DNA of 64,000 nt. It comes from ZC4RG17 sp036259475 (GTDB lineage: Bacteria > Actinomycetota > Acidimicrobiia > Spongiisociales > ZC4RG35). The DNA is taken from the NCBI GenBank assembly GCA_036259475.1, contig DATABS010000071.1:4648-68647 (forward strand). Direction: 5' to 3'. The notes below the pieces were generated by a model that made no database searches, was not told where the DNA came from, and was given only the letters and a program-made list of their open reading frames with translations. Both the position numbers and the translations under genes were made by a program. Shown here piece after piece: positions 55,092 through 63,752 of this stretch (the first letter of the stretch is position 1; each line of letters begins with the position of its first letter).

Positions 55092-55214
55092 TAGGTGGTA
55101 GGTACCTGCCCGGTCCTTCGCGTCTTCTTCTGAGACCACGAATCGGTCAGGGATCGGATCAGTGGTGAAGACCGGTCAGCCGTTGCGAGGTAAGTGACCA
55201 CGACCTACCACCTA
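55092..55214. repeat. inverted-repeat element downstream of citrate synthase
   Basis: TAGGTGGTAGGT at 55092-55103 is perfectly repeated in inverse at 55203-55214, enclosing about 99 bp that contains smaller palindromes such as GACCGGTC. It fills most of the 166-bp space between the convergent citrate synthase and the 156-aa membrane protein gene. It may be a MITE-like repeat, or a bidirectional terminator with a large loop; no U-run is present. Confidence 0.6.
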
Positions 55215-55248
55215 TTACTTAGTACCGGCTCCTCGACCTTCGTCAGTT

Positions 55249-55719
55249 TCAGAGGCCCTCCACATACGGCTCGTCGAGGACCTCTCCGGTGACACCGTCG
55301 ATGGCCACCAGCGCCCGCTGGTCGGGAGGCTCGGCGGCCGAGTAGAGGATCACCGACCAATGGGGTCTGGATCTCAAGCCATGAAACGTGACCGCGGCCG
55401 AGGCATGCCCAACGGCGAAGTCGATGGCGGAGGCGCCCTTGGTGAGCGCCTTCTCCTGTTCGACACGGAGGGGCCAGGCGGCCATCCAATGCCACACGGC
55501 GAGCGCCAGGGGCAGCAGGGCCGGCAGCGGGTCGATGATGAGCGCCGCCAAAACTGCCAGAGCGAGGTAGATCAGCGCCGGGACCCGGCGACGGGTCGGG
55601 TCGGGGAAGCGGTACGGGCCGACGACGTTGGAGTCGAGCTCCTCTTCGATGGCCACGCCTTCCGCCACCTGGCGGTCGATGTGTATCCCGTCGCGATTGA
55701 CCCGGCGTTCTTCGGTCAT
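55249..55719 (-). CDS. hypothetical membrane protein, 156 aa
   Basis: Unrecognised. After a 45-residue polar N-terminus come two membrane segments (ALIYLALAVLAALIIDPL and LLPLALAVWHWMAAWPL), forming a hairpin. A C-terminal soluble part follows, with ALVAIDGVTGEVLDEPYV, a segment like the PepSY/YpeB beta pattern. The start ATG 55719 overlaps the thrS stop by 4 nt, so it is made with ThrRS, but no link is known. Confidence 0.7.
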   Translation of the reverse strand: MTEERRVNRDGIHIDRQVAEGVAIEEELDSNVVGPYRFPDPTRRRVPALIYLALAVLAALIIDPLPALLPLALAVWHWMAAWPLRVEQEKALTKGASAIDFAVGHASAAVTFHGLRSRPHWSVILYSAAEPPDQRALVAIDGVTGEVLDEPYVEGL

Positions 55720-57650
55720 GCCGGTCCCTGTGACGCGACGGACAACTCATCGACTGCATCGCCGAGGGGGACTCCCCGGCGTTCGGATTCCTCTCCATAA
55801 CGACGCAGACCGACTGTCTTGGCTTCGACGTCCTTGTCTCCGACCACGAGCACGGCGGGATGCTTGGAAGTGAGTGCTCGGCGGATCTTCTCTCCGACCG
55901 TCTCACCGGATCGGTCCACCTCGACGCGGATACCGGAATTCCGCAGCGCACTGGCAACCGAGTCCGCGTAGTCGACATGTCGGTCGGCCACCGGGATCAC
56001 GGACGCCTGGACTGGAGCCAGCCACATCGGGAACGCCCCGGCATAGTGCTCCGTGAGGACCCCGATGAACCGTTCGATCGATCCGGCCTTGGCGCAATGG
56101 ATCATCACCGGGCGCTCGGTCTTGTTCTCGGCCGTGGCGTATTCGAGTTCGAACCTGGCGGGGAGGAAGAAGTCGACCTGGATGGTGGAGACCTGCCAGC
56201 GACGTCCGATGGCGTCACGGACGTTGATGTCGATCTTGGGCCCGTAGAAGGCACCTTCTCCCTCTTCGACGGTGTAGTCGATGTTCCCATCGACGAGCGT
56301 TTGGCGGAGTACCTCGGTGGCTTCATCCCACAATTCGGCTTCCCCGATCGACTTGCTCGGGTCACGGGTCGAGAGCATCGCGTCGAAGTCGTCGAAGCCG
56401 AAGTCACGGAGCCATTGCACGACGAACTGGAGATGCATCGCCAATTCGGAGGGAAGCTGTTCGCGAGTGGTGAAAGTGTGGCTGTCGTCCTGAGTGAAGC
56501 CGCGTGCCCGCAGGAGCCCATGAATCGTCCCCGACCGTTCGTAGCGGTATACGCCCCCCAATTCCGCCAGCCGCATCGGAAGGTCACGGTAGCTGCGGGA
56601 TCGGGACCGGTAGATGAGGATGTGAAACGGGCAATTCATGGGCTTGACGAGGTATTGCTGGTCGTTGTCGAGCTCCATCGGCGGGTACATGCCCTCGGCG
56701 TAGAACTCCAGATGACCTGAAATCTCCCACAGTTCCGAACGGGCGAGGTGGGGGGTGAAGACGAAGTCGAATCCGAAGCGCTCGTGGAGCCGGCGGCTGT
56801 GATCTTCCAGCACCTTGCGCAGCATTCCCCCTTTTCCGTGCCAGACGGCCAGGCCGGCGCCGAGCTCGGTGGGGAACGAGAACAGGTCGAGTTCCGGGCC
56901 CAGCCTGCGATGGTCGCGCCTTTCCGCTTCCTCGAGCCGATGGAGGTAGTCCTCTAGCGACTTGCGGTCCTCCCAGGCCGTCCCGTAGATCCGTTGCAGC
57001 TGGGGGTTGGCCTCGTCGCCGCGCCAGTAGGCACCCGCAGTGCGCAACAATTTGACCGCCTGGAGACGTCCGGTCGAGGGCAGGTGGGGACCGCGGCAGA
57101 GGTCGACGAACCCCAGGTTGCGGTAGACCGTCACTTCCTCCCCCGGTGCCACCTGGTCGGTGTCGACCGAGCGGATGATCTCCAGCTTGTAAGGGTGCTC
57201 TGAGAACATCTCGAGCGCCTCTTCCCGGCTCACCGACCGACGTTCGAATGGCTGGTCGGCGGCGATGATCTCCTCCATCCGACTCTCGATCTTCTCGAGG
57301 TCCTCGGGTGTGAAGGAACGGCCGATGTCGAAGTCGTAGTAGAACCCGTCCTCTATCGGGGGACCGATGGCGAATGTCGCCCCCGGATACAGCGAGAGGA
57401 CAGCCTGGGCGAGTACATGCGCGGCGGAGTGACGGAGGATGTCCCGCCCCTTGTCGCTGCCCTCGGTTATGACCGAGAACTCGCCTCCCGAATGCAGCTG
57501 ACGTTCGAGGTCGAGGAGGCGCCCATCCACCTCGACGGCGATGGCCGCCTTCGCCAACCGGGGACCGATCGACTCGGCGACTTCGAGGCCGGTGGTCCCT
57601 TCCGGATGGGCGTGACGGGAGCCGTCGGGATATGTCAGTTCAATGGCCAT
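55716..57650 (-). CDS. thrS: threonyl-tRNA synthetase
   Basis: 644 residues, full length. Domains in order: TGS (AIELTYPDGSRHAHPEG), SAD editing domain (LRHSAAHVLAQAV), class II core with zinc ligands in KPMNCPFHILIYRSR and FTQDDSHTF, and an anticodon domain after about residue 535. ATG 57650 gives the normal N-terminus; a 36-residue extension is unsupported. No ribosome site is visible, so the message may be leaderless or nearly so. No T-box is evident upstream. Confidence 0.97.
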   Translation of the reverse strand: MAIELTYPDGSRHAHPEGTTGLEVAESIGPRLAKAAIAVEVDGRLLDLERQLHSGGEFSVITEGSDKGRDILRHSAAHVLAQAVLSLYPGATFAIGPPIEDGFYYDFDIGRSFTPEDLEKIESRMEEIIAADQPFERRSVSREEALEMFSEHPYKLEIIRSVDTDQVAPGEEVTVYRNLGFVDLCRGPHLPSTGRLQAVKLLRTAGAYWRGDEANPQLQRIYGTAWEDRKSLEDYLHRLEEAERRDHRRLGPELDLFSFPTELGAGLAVWHGKGGMLRKVLEDHSRRLHERFGFDFVFTPHLARSELWEISGHLEFYAEGMYPPMELDNDQQYLVKPMNCPFHILIYRSRSRSYRDLPMRLAELGGVYRYERSGTIHGLLRARGFTQDDSHTFTTREQLPSELAMHLQFVVQWLRDFGFDDFDAMLSTRDPSKSIGEAELWDEATEVLRQTLVDGNIDYTVEEGEGAFYGPKIDINVRDAIGRRWQVSTIQVDFFLPARFELEYATAENKTERPVMIHCAKAGSIERFIGVLTEHYAGAFPMWLAPVQASVIPVADRHVDYADSVASALRNSGIRVEVDRSGETVGEKIRRALTSKHPAVLVVGDKDVEAKTVGLRRYGEESERRGVPLGDAVDELSVASQGPA

Positions 57651-57750
57651 GCATGTTGGATTGGTCGGCGGAGTTCCGTAGAAACCTGGGGTACGGCGAC
57701 TAGCCTGTTGCCGCGAAGAGCGTACAGGGCTTGGCCGGGGTCCCAAGCAG

Positions 57751-57770
57751 ATTAACAAGCCGTATAAGAG
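57751..57770. promoter_or_regulatory. AT-rich divergent promoter candidate between thrS and the kinase-fold gene
   Basis: ATTAACAAGCCGTATAAGAG is the only AT-rich patch in the 151-bp divergent spacer 57651-57801. TATAAG (57763-57768) could serve as a -10 box for the plus-strand gene. No good -35 is visible for either direction. Confidence 0.3.
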
Positions 57771-57801
57771 ACCAGAGAGTCGCCAGGAGGCCTACGAAGT
57801 C

Positions 57802-58647
57802 ATGGACGCGCTGACACTGGTGGGGCGCATCGCCCCCCGCGCCTCGGTTCGCGAGGTAACCCGCGTGGACGGCGGTCAGAAGAACCGCGTTTTCCGTCTG
57901 CTCGAGGAAGGCGGTCGCGCCTCGGTGGTGAAGATCTACGCCAGTGCAGGCCGGGAGCGGCGCGAGCGCCACGCTCTGGAGGCCCTCGAGGAGCTGGACG
58001 GCATACCGCACCTCATCGACCGGGGCGTCACGCCCGACGGAACGGCGTGGGCCCAGCTGACCGACGGGGGCGGATGGACCCTGCAGAGCCTCACCAAGAA
58101 CCTCGACGTCCTCGCCCGAGCCGGTCATGTCCTGCGGGGTGTCCATGAGTCGACCCGTTCCATAACGAACCTCGAAGGGGGGATGGACGGGGACTACATC
58201 GCCACCCATTACGGCTCGACCATCGATCGTCTGGGCCGTTACCGGCGCAAGCTGCAGATCCCGCCTCACGTCCTGGAGGCAGCCAGTTCCGCCCCTCCCC
58301 CGGTGTCGAGCAAGCCGGTGACCTCTCACACCCATCCCACTCCAGACAAGTTCCTCGTCAACGAGAACGGCGAGGTGATGCTCGTCGACTGGGAGTGGGC
58401 CACGCTGGCGCCTCCGGAATGGGATCTGAGCCTGGCCACGTGGTCGGTGAAGACGATCCACGAAGCGGACGCGGCGGCAGCCTTCCTCGACGGCTATGGC
58501 GACTCGATCGGAGCCGACCGGCTCGAGAGTTGGACCGCCTACCACGCCGCCATGAAGCTGCTCGACGCCGGCGAGTCCCGTGACGGCCGCCTGGGCGACC
58601 TGGCCAACACGGTGCGCCATCTCGCCCACGCCGTCGGCGCCGGCTGA
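57802..58647 (+). CDS. aminoglycoside phosphotransferase-fold protein with altered catalytic loop
   Basis: 281 residues, APH/choline-kinase fold. ATP-lobe motif VDGGQKNRVFRL and ASVVKIYA with the conserved Lys. In the catalytic loop the family's HxDxxPxN reads H176-T-H178-P-T-P181-D-K183: catalytic Asp replaced by His and metal-binding Asn by Lys. The later metal Asp is kept (VDWEWATLAPPEWDLS, Asp196). This suggests a pseudokinase or altered chemistry. AGGAGG lies 11 nt before the ATG, rather far. Substrate unknown. Transcribed divergently from thrS. Confidence 0.75.
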   Translation: MDALTLVGRIAPRASVREVTRVDGGQKNRVFRLLEEGGRASVVKIYASAGRERRERHALEALEELDGIPHLIDRGVTPDGTAWAQLTDGGGWTLQSLTKNLDVLARAGHVLRGVHESTRSITNLEGGMDGDYIATHYGSTIDRLGRYRRKLQIPPHVLEAASSAPPPVSSKPVTSHTHPTPDKFLVNENGEVMLVDWEWATLAPPEWDLSLATWSVKTIHEADAAAAFLDGYGDSIGADRLESWTAYHAAMKLLDAGESRDGRLGDLANTVRHLAHAVGAG

Positions 58648-58725
58648 TTCCGCCGAGAGCGCGAAATCCCAGGAGTCCCCGGCTTCCTCACCTAACGTCC
58701 GCACACCGCAACGAGGAGGACGGAA

Positions 58726-58929
58726 GTGCTGGAGGCGTTGGTGGCGGCCACTGCGACGACTGGACTGCTGGCTCTCGCTCGCCATTCCCGCGAGCAGCCA
58801 TTCGTGATCGACCCCCGCCTCGTGGTGGAGCTCCCGGGAGACGATCGGGATCTCCCTTGCCCGTGGTGTGGCCGGGGCACCAGGGAGACCGACGAGCGCT
58901 GCCCCAGCTGCGGGCGCCGGTTCGGTTGA
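58726..58929 (+). CDS. small zinc-ribbon protein, 67 aa
   Basis: GTG start at 58726 with GGAGG 6 nt before it. The N-terminus LEALVAATATTGLLALA is hydrophobic and could be a short membrane anchor. A zinc ribbon follows: CPWCGRG and CPSCGRRFG at the C-terminus (two CxxC knuckles). It ends 9 nt before the convergent mshD stop. Function unknown; it could be cotranscribed with the kinase-fold gene upstream. Confidence 0.7.
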   Translation: MLEALVAATATTGLLALARHSREQPFVIDPRLVVELPGDDRDLPCPWCGRGTRETDERCPSCGRRFG

Positions 58930-58938
58930 GCGGCGCTC

Positions 58939-59814
58939 TCACTCGACCTGCTTGATGAATGACCGGTGGACCCGTTCCACGGTCATGCCCAGCCTTTCGT
59001 AGAGCTTCACCGCCTTGACGTTGTCGCCTTCTGTGTAGAGGAACACCTCCGGGCAACCCGCCTCGGTCAGATGGCGCATTCCCTCCAGTACGAGAGCCTC
59101 GCCGAGACCCCGGCCCTGATAGGCCGGGTCGACGCCGATGATGTAGATCTCACCCCGCCCTCCTGGATGGATCTTCGTCCAGCAAAAACCGGCTAGGTCG
59201 TCGTCATGCCATGCCATCCGCAGCCCGTCGGACTTGAACCAATCCATCGCCGTCCGCCGTTCCAGGTCCGACAGAGTCAGATCACCGTTTTCGGGATGGC
59301 CGGCGAAGGCGACGTTGTTGACTGCGAGCCAGGCCGCTTCGTCCTCCCCGACCCGGAAAGGGCGCACCACGAACTCCGGGCCGAATTCGGGCGCCGACTG
59401 CGCCGGCAAGTCCCGGGCCATGATCAGGAGTTCCCGTTCCGGCTGGAACCCCAGGTGGGGCGGGATGGCATGGTCGTCGGAGTCGAAAGTCCACCACCGC
59501 AGCCGCCTCGCCCCCGACTGCACCGCGGTGGCTGTGGCCGCATCGACCAACTCGGCCACCTGCTCTCGCCCCATCCGTCCTGTGACTATTTCCATCGCCC
59601 ACTCGCCCGGCCGCCCGCTAGGGGCCAGTCCGGCGTATCCGACGATTTGGCCATCTGACTGGGCGATGAGGCCCGTGCCGGGGCGGCCGTCGGTCAACTC
59701 GACCAAGGAATGCTTGTTCTCGCTGAGACCGTGGTCACCTTCGGAAATCGCCGAGTCGAGGAAAGTGAGGACGGCGGCGCGGTCGCCGGGCAGAGTCAGG
59801 ACTCGGACGAGCAC
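58939..59814 (-). CDS. mshD: mycothiol synthase
   Basis: 291 residues with two GNAT domains in tandem, as in MshD, which acetylates cysteinyl-glucosamine-inositol to finish mycothiol. The acetyl-CoA loop of the active C-terminal domain is VDPAYQGRGLGEALV; YTEGDNVKAVKLYERLGM and the motif WHDDDLAGFCWTKIHP are MshD-like. Mycothiol is an actinobacterial thiol, so this also supports the taxonomic call. GTG start. Other msh genes are not in the window. Confidence 0.9.
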   Translation of the reverse strand: MLVRVLTLPGDRAAVLTFLDSAISEGDHGLSENKHSLVELTDGRPGTGLIAQSDGQIVGYAGLAPSGRPGEWAMEIVTGRMGREQVAELVDAATATAVQSGARRLRWWTFDSDDHAIPPHLGFQPERELLIMARDLPAQSAPEFGPEFVVRPFRVGEDEAAWLAVNNVAFAGHPENGDLTLSDLERRTAMDWFKSDGLRMAWHDDDLAGFCWTKIHPGGRGEIYIIGVDPAYQGRGLGEALVLEGMRHLTEAGCPEVFLYTEGDNVKAVKLYERLGMTVERVHRSFIKQVE

Positions 59815-59860
59815 GAGGTGACGGTAGCTGTCACCCGGCGGGCGATATCATCGGCCCCGA

Positions 59861-60826
59861 ATGAGTCGAATCGGTCTCGTCTTGGGGGGTGGAGGCATCA
59901 CGGGGGCCTCGTATCAGATCGCCGCCCTCATGGCCCTGGAACTGGCCTGCGAGTGGGAGGCTAACGAGGCGAGGGTGGTGATCGGGACCTCCGGCGGTTC
60001 CTATGTGGCGGCACTCGTTCGGTCGGGACGCCTCGACCTCGACTCGATGGTGCGCTACGGCGAGGATCCCGGATCGGTCGCCGACCGGATCCGTCGCCAC
60101 GTCTTCACCCCCGACCCTGGGATCCGGGTGGGCCGATGGGTCCGCCAGGGTCTGCTGCCGGGTCTGCGTCGACCGGGAGTGACGATGTTGATGGGATGCC
60201 CCGCCCGCTACGGAGCACAGGGCTTGGCGGGCTGGGTCCGGGAGCAGGTAGGGGAGGCGGCCGACTCCTGGCCGGAGCGACCCACCGTCATAACGGCCTA
60301 CGACTTGGCAACCCGCGACCGGGTTGCCTTCGGCACGGTGGCCGCTCCTGAGGTCTCTCTGGCGGAAGCGGTGGCGGCGAGTTCCGCCATCCCGGTGCTC
60401 TTTCATCCTCACGTCATCGGTGACCACGCCTACGTCGACGGCGGCGTCGCCTCGGGAACCCATCTGGATCTGGTCCTGGGCAGCTCCGAGGAACTCGACC
60501 TGGTGATCGTGATCGCCCCCCTGGCAGCCGAGGAGGGTCGAAGGGGTGCGTGGCTAGGAGAAAGGCTGTTCGACCGGGTCGGGCGCCGTTCGCTGGACGA
60601 GGAGATGGCCATCGTGGCCGAGGCCTGGCCCCACACCGACGTCCTCGTCCTGCGCCCCACTCCCGCCGTGCTGGCGGCGATGCGACCCAATCCGATGGCG
60701 CCCGAAGCCGCCGTTCCGACATTCATCCGCACGTTGGCGGCGATGAAGCGCAAGCTGGCCGAGCCGGAGGTGTGGGACCTCCTTCATCATCACCTCGACC
60801 CGCCCCGCGTCCACGCCGCGCGGTGA
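59861..60826 (+). CDS. patatin-like phospholipase family protein
   Basis: 321-residue patatin-fold lipid acyl hydrolase of the RssA type. Oxyanion-hole motif LVLGGGGITGASYQ at residues 7-20, nucleophile Ser44 in IGTSGGSYVAAL, and catalytic Asp in AYVDGGVAS. No signal peptide, so likely acts on membrane lipids from the cytoplasm. It is transcribed divergently from mshD (46-bp spacer). Confidence 0.9.
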   Translation: MSRIGLVLGGGGITGASYQIAALMALELACEWEANEARVVIGTSGGSYVAALVRSGRLDLDSMVRYGEDPGSVADRIRRHVFTPDPGIRVGRWVRQGLLPGLRRPGVTMLMGCPARYGAQGLAGWVREQVGEAADSWPERPTVITAYDLATRDRVAFGTVAAPEVSLAEAVAASSAIPVLFHPHVIGDHAYVDGGVASGTHLDLVLGSSEELDLVIVIAPLAAEEGRRGAWLGERLFDRVGRRSLDEEMAIVAEAWPHTDVLVLRPTPAVLAAMRPNPMAPEAAVPTFIRTLAAMKRKLAEPEVWDLLHHHLDPPRVHAAR

Positions 60827-60834
60827 CTCCGAGG

Positions 60835-61788
60835 TCAGCCGGCGGGGATGACGCCGAGGCGGCCCTTCTGGTAATCGTCGAACGCCTGAGCCAGTTCGGC
60901 GTGGCTATTCATCACGAAAGGCCCCATCCACGCCACCGGCTCGCCGATTGGTCGGCCGCCCAGCAACAGGACGTCCATCTGGGGGCTGCGTGACTCCTGT
61001 CCGGCGTCGGCGGCCATCACCAGAGTCTCGCCGGGCCCGAAGAGGGCGAGTTGACCCGAGTGGATCGGTCGCCGCTCGCTGCCCACGCTGCCTCTGCCGG
61101 CCAGCACATACGCCAGGGCGTTGAAGTCGGCGCGCCAGGGAATCGCTATCCGAGCCCCCGGGGAAATGGTTGCGTGCACCATCGTCATCGGGGTGTGCGT
61201 GGAGCCCGGTCCGGCGACGCCGCCTAGTTCCCCGGCGATGAGACGGAGAAGCGCTCCCCCGTCGGCGGAGGACAACAGGGCGACCTCACCGCCCCGCAGG
61301 TCCTGATACCTGGGTGGGGTGAACTTCTGGCGGGCGGGCAGGTTGACCCAGAGTTGAAAGCCATGGAAGAGCCCGCCAGACATCACCAGATGCTCGGGCG
61401 GGCTTTCGATGTGGAGAATGCCCGATCCGGCCGTCATCCACTGGGTGTCGCCGTTCGTGATGCTGCCCCCGCCGCCGTGGGAGTCGCGGTGGTCGAAGAT
61501 GCCGTCGATCATGTAGGTGACTGTCTCGAATCCACGGTGCGGATGCCAGGGGGTGCCCTTGGGCTCTCCTGGGGCGTACTCGACCTCGCCCATCTGGTCG
61601 AGGTGCACGAACGGGTCGAGATCGGCCAGGTCCACTCCGGCGAATGCCCGCCGTACCGGAAATCCCTCACCCTCGAAGCCGCCCGGGGCGGTGGTGATCG
61701 ACCGGATGGGTCGTTCGATCGTCAACCGGGGGTCCGGCTCGGCCAGCCGGGGAAGGCTGAGAATATCGGGGACGGTTACGGCAGGCAT
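60835..61788 (-). CDS. pirin family protein
   Basis: 317-residue bicupin. The N-terminal cupin has the metal-binding HPHRGFETVTYMIDG and the signature GEVEYAPGEPKGTPW. The C-terminal pirin domain has AYVLAGRG. Pirins may be quercetinase-like dioxygenases or redox sensors; the role here is unknown. Convergent with the patatin gene, 8 nt apart. Confidence 0.9.
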   Translation of the reverse strand: MPAVTVPDILSLPRLAEPDPRLTIERPIRSITTAPGGFEGEGFPVRRAFAGVDLADLDPFVHLDQMGEVEYAPGEPKGTPWHPHRGFETVTYMIDGIFDHRDSHGGGGSITNGDTQWMTAGSGILHIESPPEHLVMSGGLFHGFQLWVNLPARQKFTPPRYQDLRGGEVALLSSADGGALLRLIAGELGGVAGPGSTHTPMTMVHATISPGARIAIPWRADFNALAYVLAGRGSVGSERRPIHSGQLALFGPGETLVMAADAGQESRSPQMDVLLLGGRPIGEPVAWMGPFVMNSHAELAQAFDDYQKGRLGVIPAG

Positions 61789-61825
61789 GGGCTCAGCCTA
61801 CCGGTGACTCGCTCCAAGCAGGTCG

Positions 61826-62020
61826 TCAGAATCGGCGGCGACGCAGGCGACGTGGCATCCAGTCGCACGTGTTGTCGGCGATCGCCTGTTCCAACTCTTC
61901 GACGGTGTGCTTTTCACAGCGAGCGCCGTCCGGCGTAGTCGCCCAGGCCGTTTGATCACATCGCCCACACCGAGGGAGGGGCCGGATCCTGGCAAGTTCG
62001 AAAACGTTCATCGCCGTCAT
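61826..62020 (-). CDS. small Cys-containing protein, about 64 aa
   Basis: From ATG 62020 the protein begins TAMNVFELARIRPLP and has RCGRCDQTAWATTPDGARC then EKHTVEEL, a C-x2-C-x12-C-x2-H arrangement that could bind zinc. The C-terminus is very basic (PRRLRRRRF). AGGAAG lies 3 nt before the ATG. A small hairpin (CTTCC-GATA-GGAAG, 62024-62037) would hide that site, and a perfect 18-bp palindrome lies 30 bp upstream. Extending to 62074 would place the palindrome inside the coding region, which is less likely. Function unknown. Confidence 0.55.
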   Translation of the reverse strand: MTAMNVFELARIRPLPRCGRCDQTAWATTPDGARCEKHTVEELEQAIADNTCDWMPRRLRRRRF

Positions 62021-62049
62021 GGGCTTCCTATCGGAAGTCCGCTTACCGG

Positions 62050-62067
62050 CCGATATGGCCATATCGG
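62050..62067. promoter_or_regulatory. perfect 18-bp palindrome, operator-like
   Basis: CCGATATGGCCATATCGG is fully self-complementary and lies 30 bp before the start of the small Cys protein gene, over its likely promoter. Size and symmetry fit a dimeric repressor site (TetR or similar). No regulator gene is adjacent, and the regulator is unknown. Confidence 0.5.
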
Positions 62068-62111
62068 ACACCATCGGAAGGACTAGTCACCGAAACGTGC
62101 GGGGGAAGCGG

Positions 62112-63752
62112 CTACTTGGGGGCACTCGCCGCCCGCTCCTGGGCAATCAGAAGAGTCCGTAGCCGATCGGTGTCATCGGCGGTCCAGTCTTCGGGAGAGG
62201 CGACGGCCGCCCACCCGTTGGCGAACAAACCGGCGTAGTTGTGGCCGTGGCCGGCCGGGACATCGATGCTGTTCGCCAGGTCGACCGTGAGTTGGAGGAA
62301 GGTCACCAACGGAAACCATGAGACCTTTGGCAACCCCTCCCCCCCTGTCGGCTCCTCCAGCCAGTCCGGCCGCCTCAGAATGATGCGGGGCGTCCACCAC
62401 ACGACCGGATCGGAGGCGTACTGCAGGTACAGCACCCGGGGACGGGACCATGATTCCATCGGGGACTCGATCTGTTCCGGCCCCGAGGCGAACCTGACCG
62501 TCTCGCCGTCCTCGTATAGGGGGAGGCGCTGGGGCGAACCGGGCTCGCGTTCTTCGGTGAAGGAGGACCACAATTCGCTGAAGTTGGGCGGCCCCGCCCA
62601 CAGCACGCCATCGGTGCGGTTGCGGATGTCTGCGACACCGCTGAAGGCAGCCTCGGAGCCATCCGCTCCCAGACTCTCACCGAAAACCAAGAGACGCGGG
62701 CGGTCGTTCTCGGGCAGCGAGGCCCATCTTTCGTAGACGGCATTGAACAATGCCGCCCCGGCCTCCCGGGCTCGCCCTGAGTCCACCAGAAAGGAGATCC
62801 AGCTGGGGAGATAGGAGTACTGAAGTGACGCAATCGCCGTGTCGCCGGCCCAGATGTACTCGAGAGCGTTGGCCGCCTGCGGATCCACCCACCCGGTACC
62901 GGTGGCGGTAGCGACACACAGAATCTCTCGCTCGAAGGCGCCGGTGCGTTCGAGTTCATCGAGCACCAACTGGATCCGGCCTTGCAGTGTGGGGTGGGAG
63001 GCCAGACCCACGTAAACCCGGATCGGCTGGCGGGCGATCTCTCCCCCGAACTCGGTCAGGTCGTTGAGGCTCGGTCCACCGGCCACGAACGTCCGGCCCT
63101 TGGAGCCCAGGCTCTGCCAACTGACCAGCGACTCGGGGGATCCCGACCGCAAGGCGCTGGTCGGCTGGACGGCGTCGTCGGCGACGATCCGATCGCTCAC
63201 GCGGAATGTCTCGTCGGCCGCGTCGAAGAAGCGGTCGACGACGAAACCGTCGAGAAGACCTACGACGAGCAGCCCCACCAGCACCCCGCCCAACAGTCCG
63301 GCAGCGGGTCCGGGGAGCCACCGAGCCAGGGTCACGCCGACGCGCCGGGAAGCGAACCGGATGCCCCGCCCGATGAGGACCAGGATGGCGGCGAGGAGGA
63401 GCGCCAGGAAGAGGGCGGCCGCATATCCCCACCTTGAAGGGACCGTCATTCCCATCATCCGGTACAGCTCCTGCTGCCACCTGATGCCGAGGACCAGGGT
63501 CACGATCACCCAGGCCGAGCCGCCGACCAGCAGGATCCACCAGGCCAGCCGCTTGAGCCGCCGCGGCGGCTCACGAAACGGCAGGCGCCGCCAGAGGTGG
63601 CTCGCAAGTGTCCCCAACCCATAGGTGGCGGCGGAGGCGATTCCGCTCACGATCACCTGGTAGCCCCAGTGACGCGGCAGCAACGACGGAAGTAGCGACG
63701 CGCACAGGAAGAGGACGCCTGCGACCAGGCCGAGGAAATTCGGTCGCGTCAC
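62112..63752 (-). CDS. alpha/beta-hydrolase family membrane protein (Abhydrolase_9-like)
   Basis: 546 residues from GTG 63752, which overlaps the upstream protease stop (GTGA). The first half has five or so membrane helices (LGLVAGVLFLCASLLPSLLP, and others). The second half is an alpha/beta hydrolase with the nucleophile in LLVFGESLGADGSEAAFSG, DGVLWAGPPNFSELW, YLQYASDPVVWWTP, and late His in PAGHGHNY. This is the architecture of the actinobacterial Abhydrolase_9 family (Rv1069c-like). Substrate unknown. Confidence 0.85.
   Translation of the reverse strand: MTRPNFLGLVAGVLFLCASLLPSLLPRHWGYQVIVSGIASAATYGLGTLASHLWRRLPFREPPRRLKRLAWWILLVGGSAWVIVTLVLGIRWQQELYRMMGMTVPSRWGYAAALFLALLLAAILVLIGRGIRFASRRVGVTLARWLPGPAAGLLGGVLVGLLVVGLLDGFVVDRFFDAADETFRVSDRIVADDAVQPTSALRSGSPESLVSWQSLGSKGRTFVAGGPSLNDLTEFGGEIARQPIRVYVGLASHPTLQGRIQLVLDELERTGAFEREILCVATATGTGWVDPQAANALEYIWAGDTAIASLQYSYLPSWISFLVDSGRAREAGAALFNAVYERWASLPENDRPRLLVFGESLGADGSEAAFSGVADIRNRTDGVLWAGPPNFSELWSSFTEEREPGSPQRLPLYEDGETVRFASGPEQIESPMESWSRPRVLYLQYASDPVVWWTPRIILRRPDWLEEPTGGEGLPKVSWFPLVTFLQLTVDLANSIDVPAGHGHNYAGLFANGWAAVASPEDWTADDTDRLRTLLIAQERAASAPK

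Noticed and set aside
57651..57801. T-box riboswitch upstream of thrS
   Set aside because: The leader is short, with no T-box sequence and no terminator/antiterminator pair.
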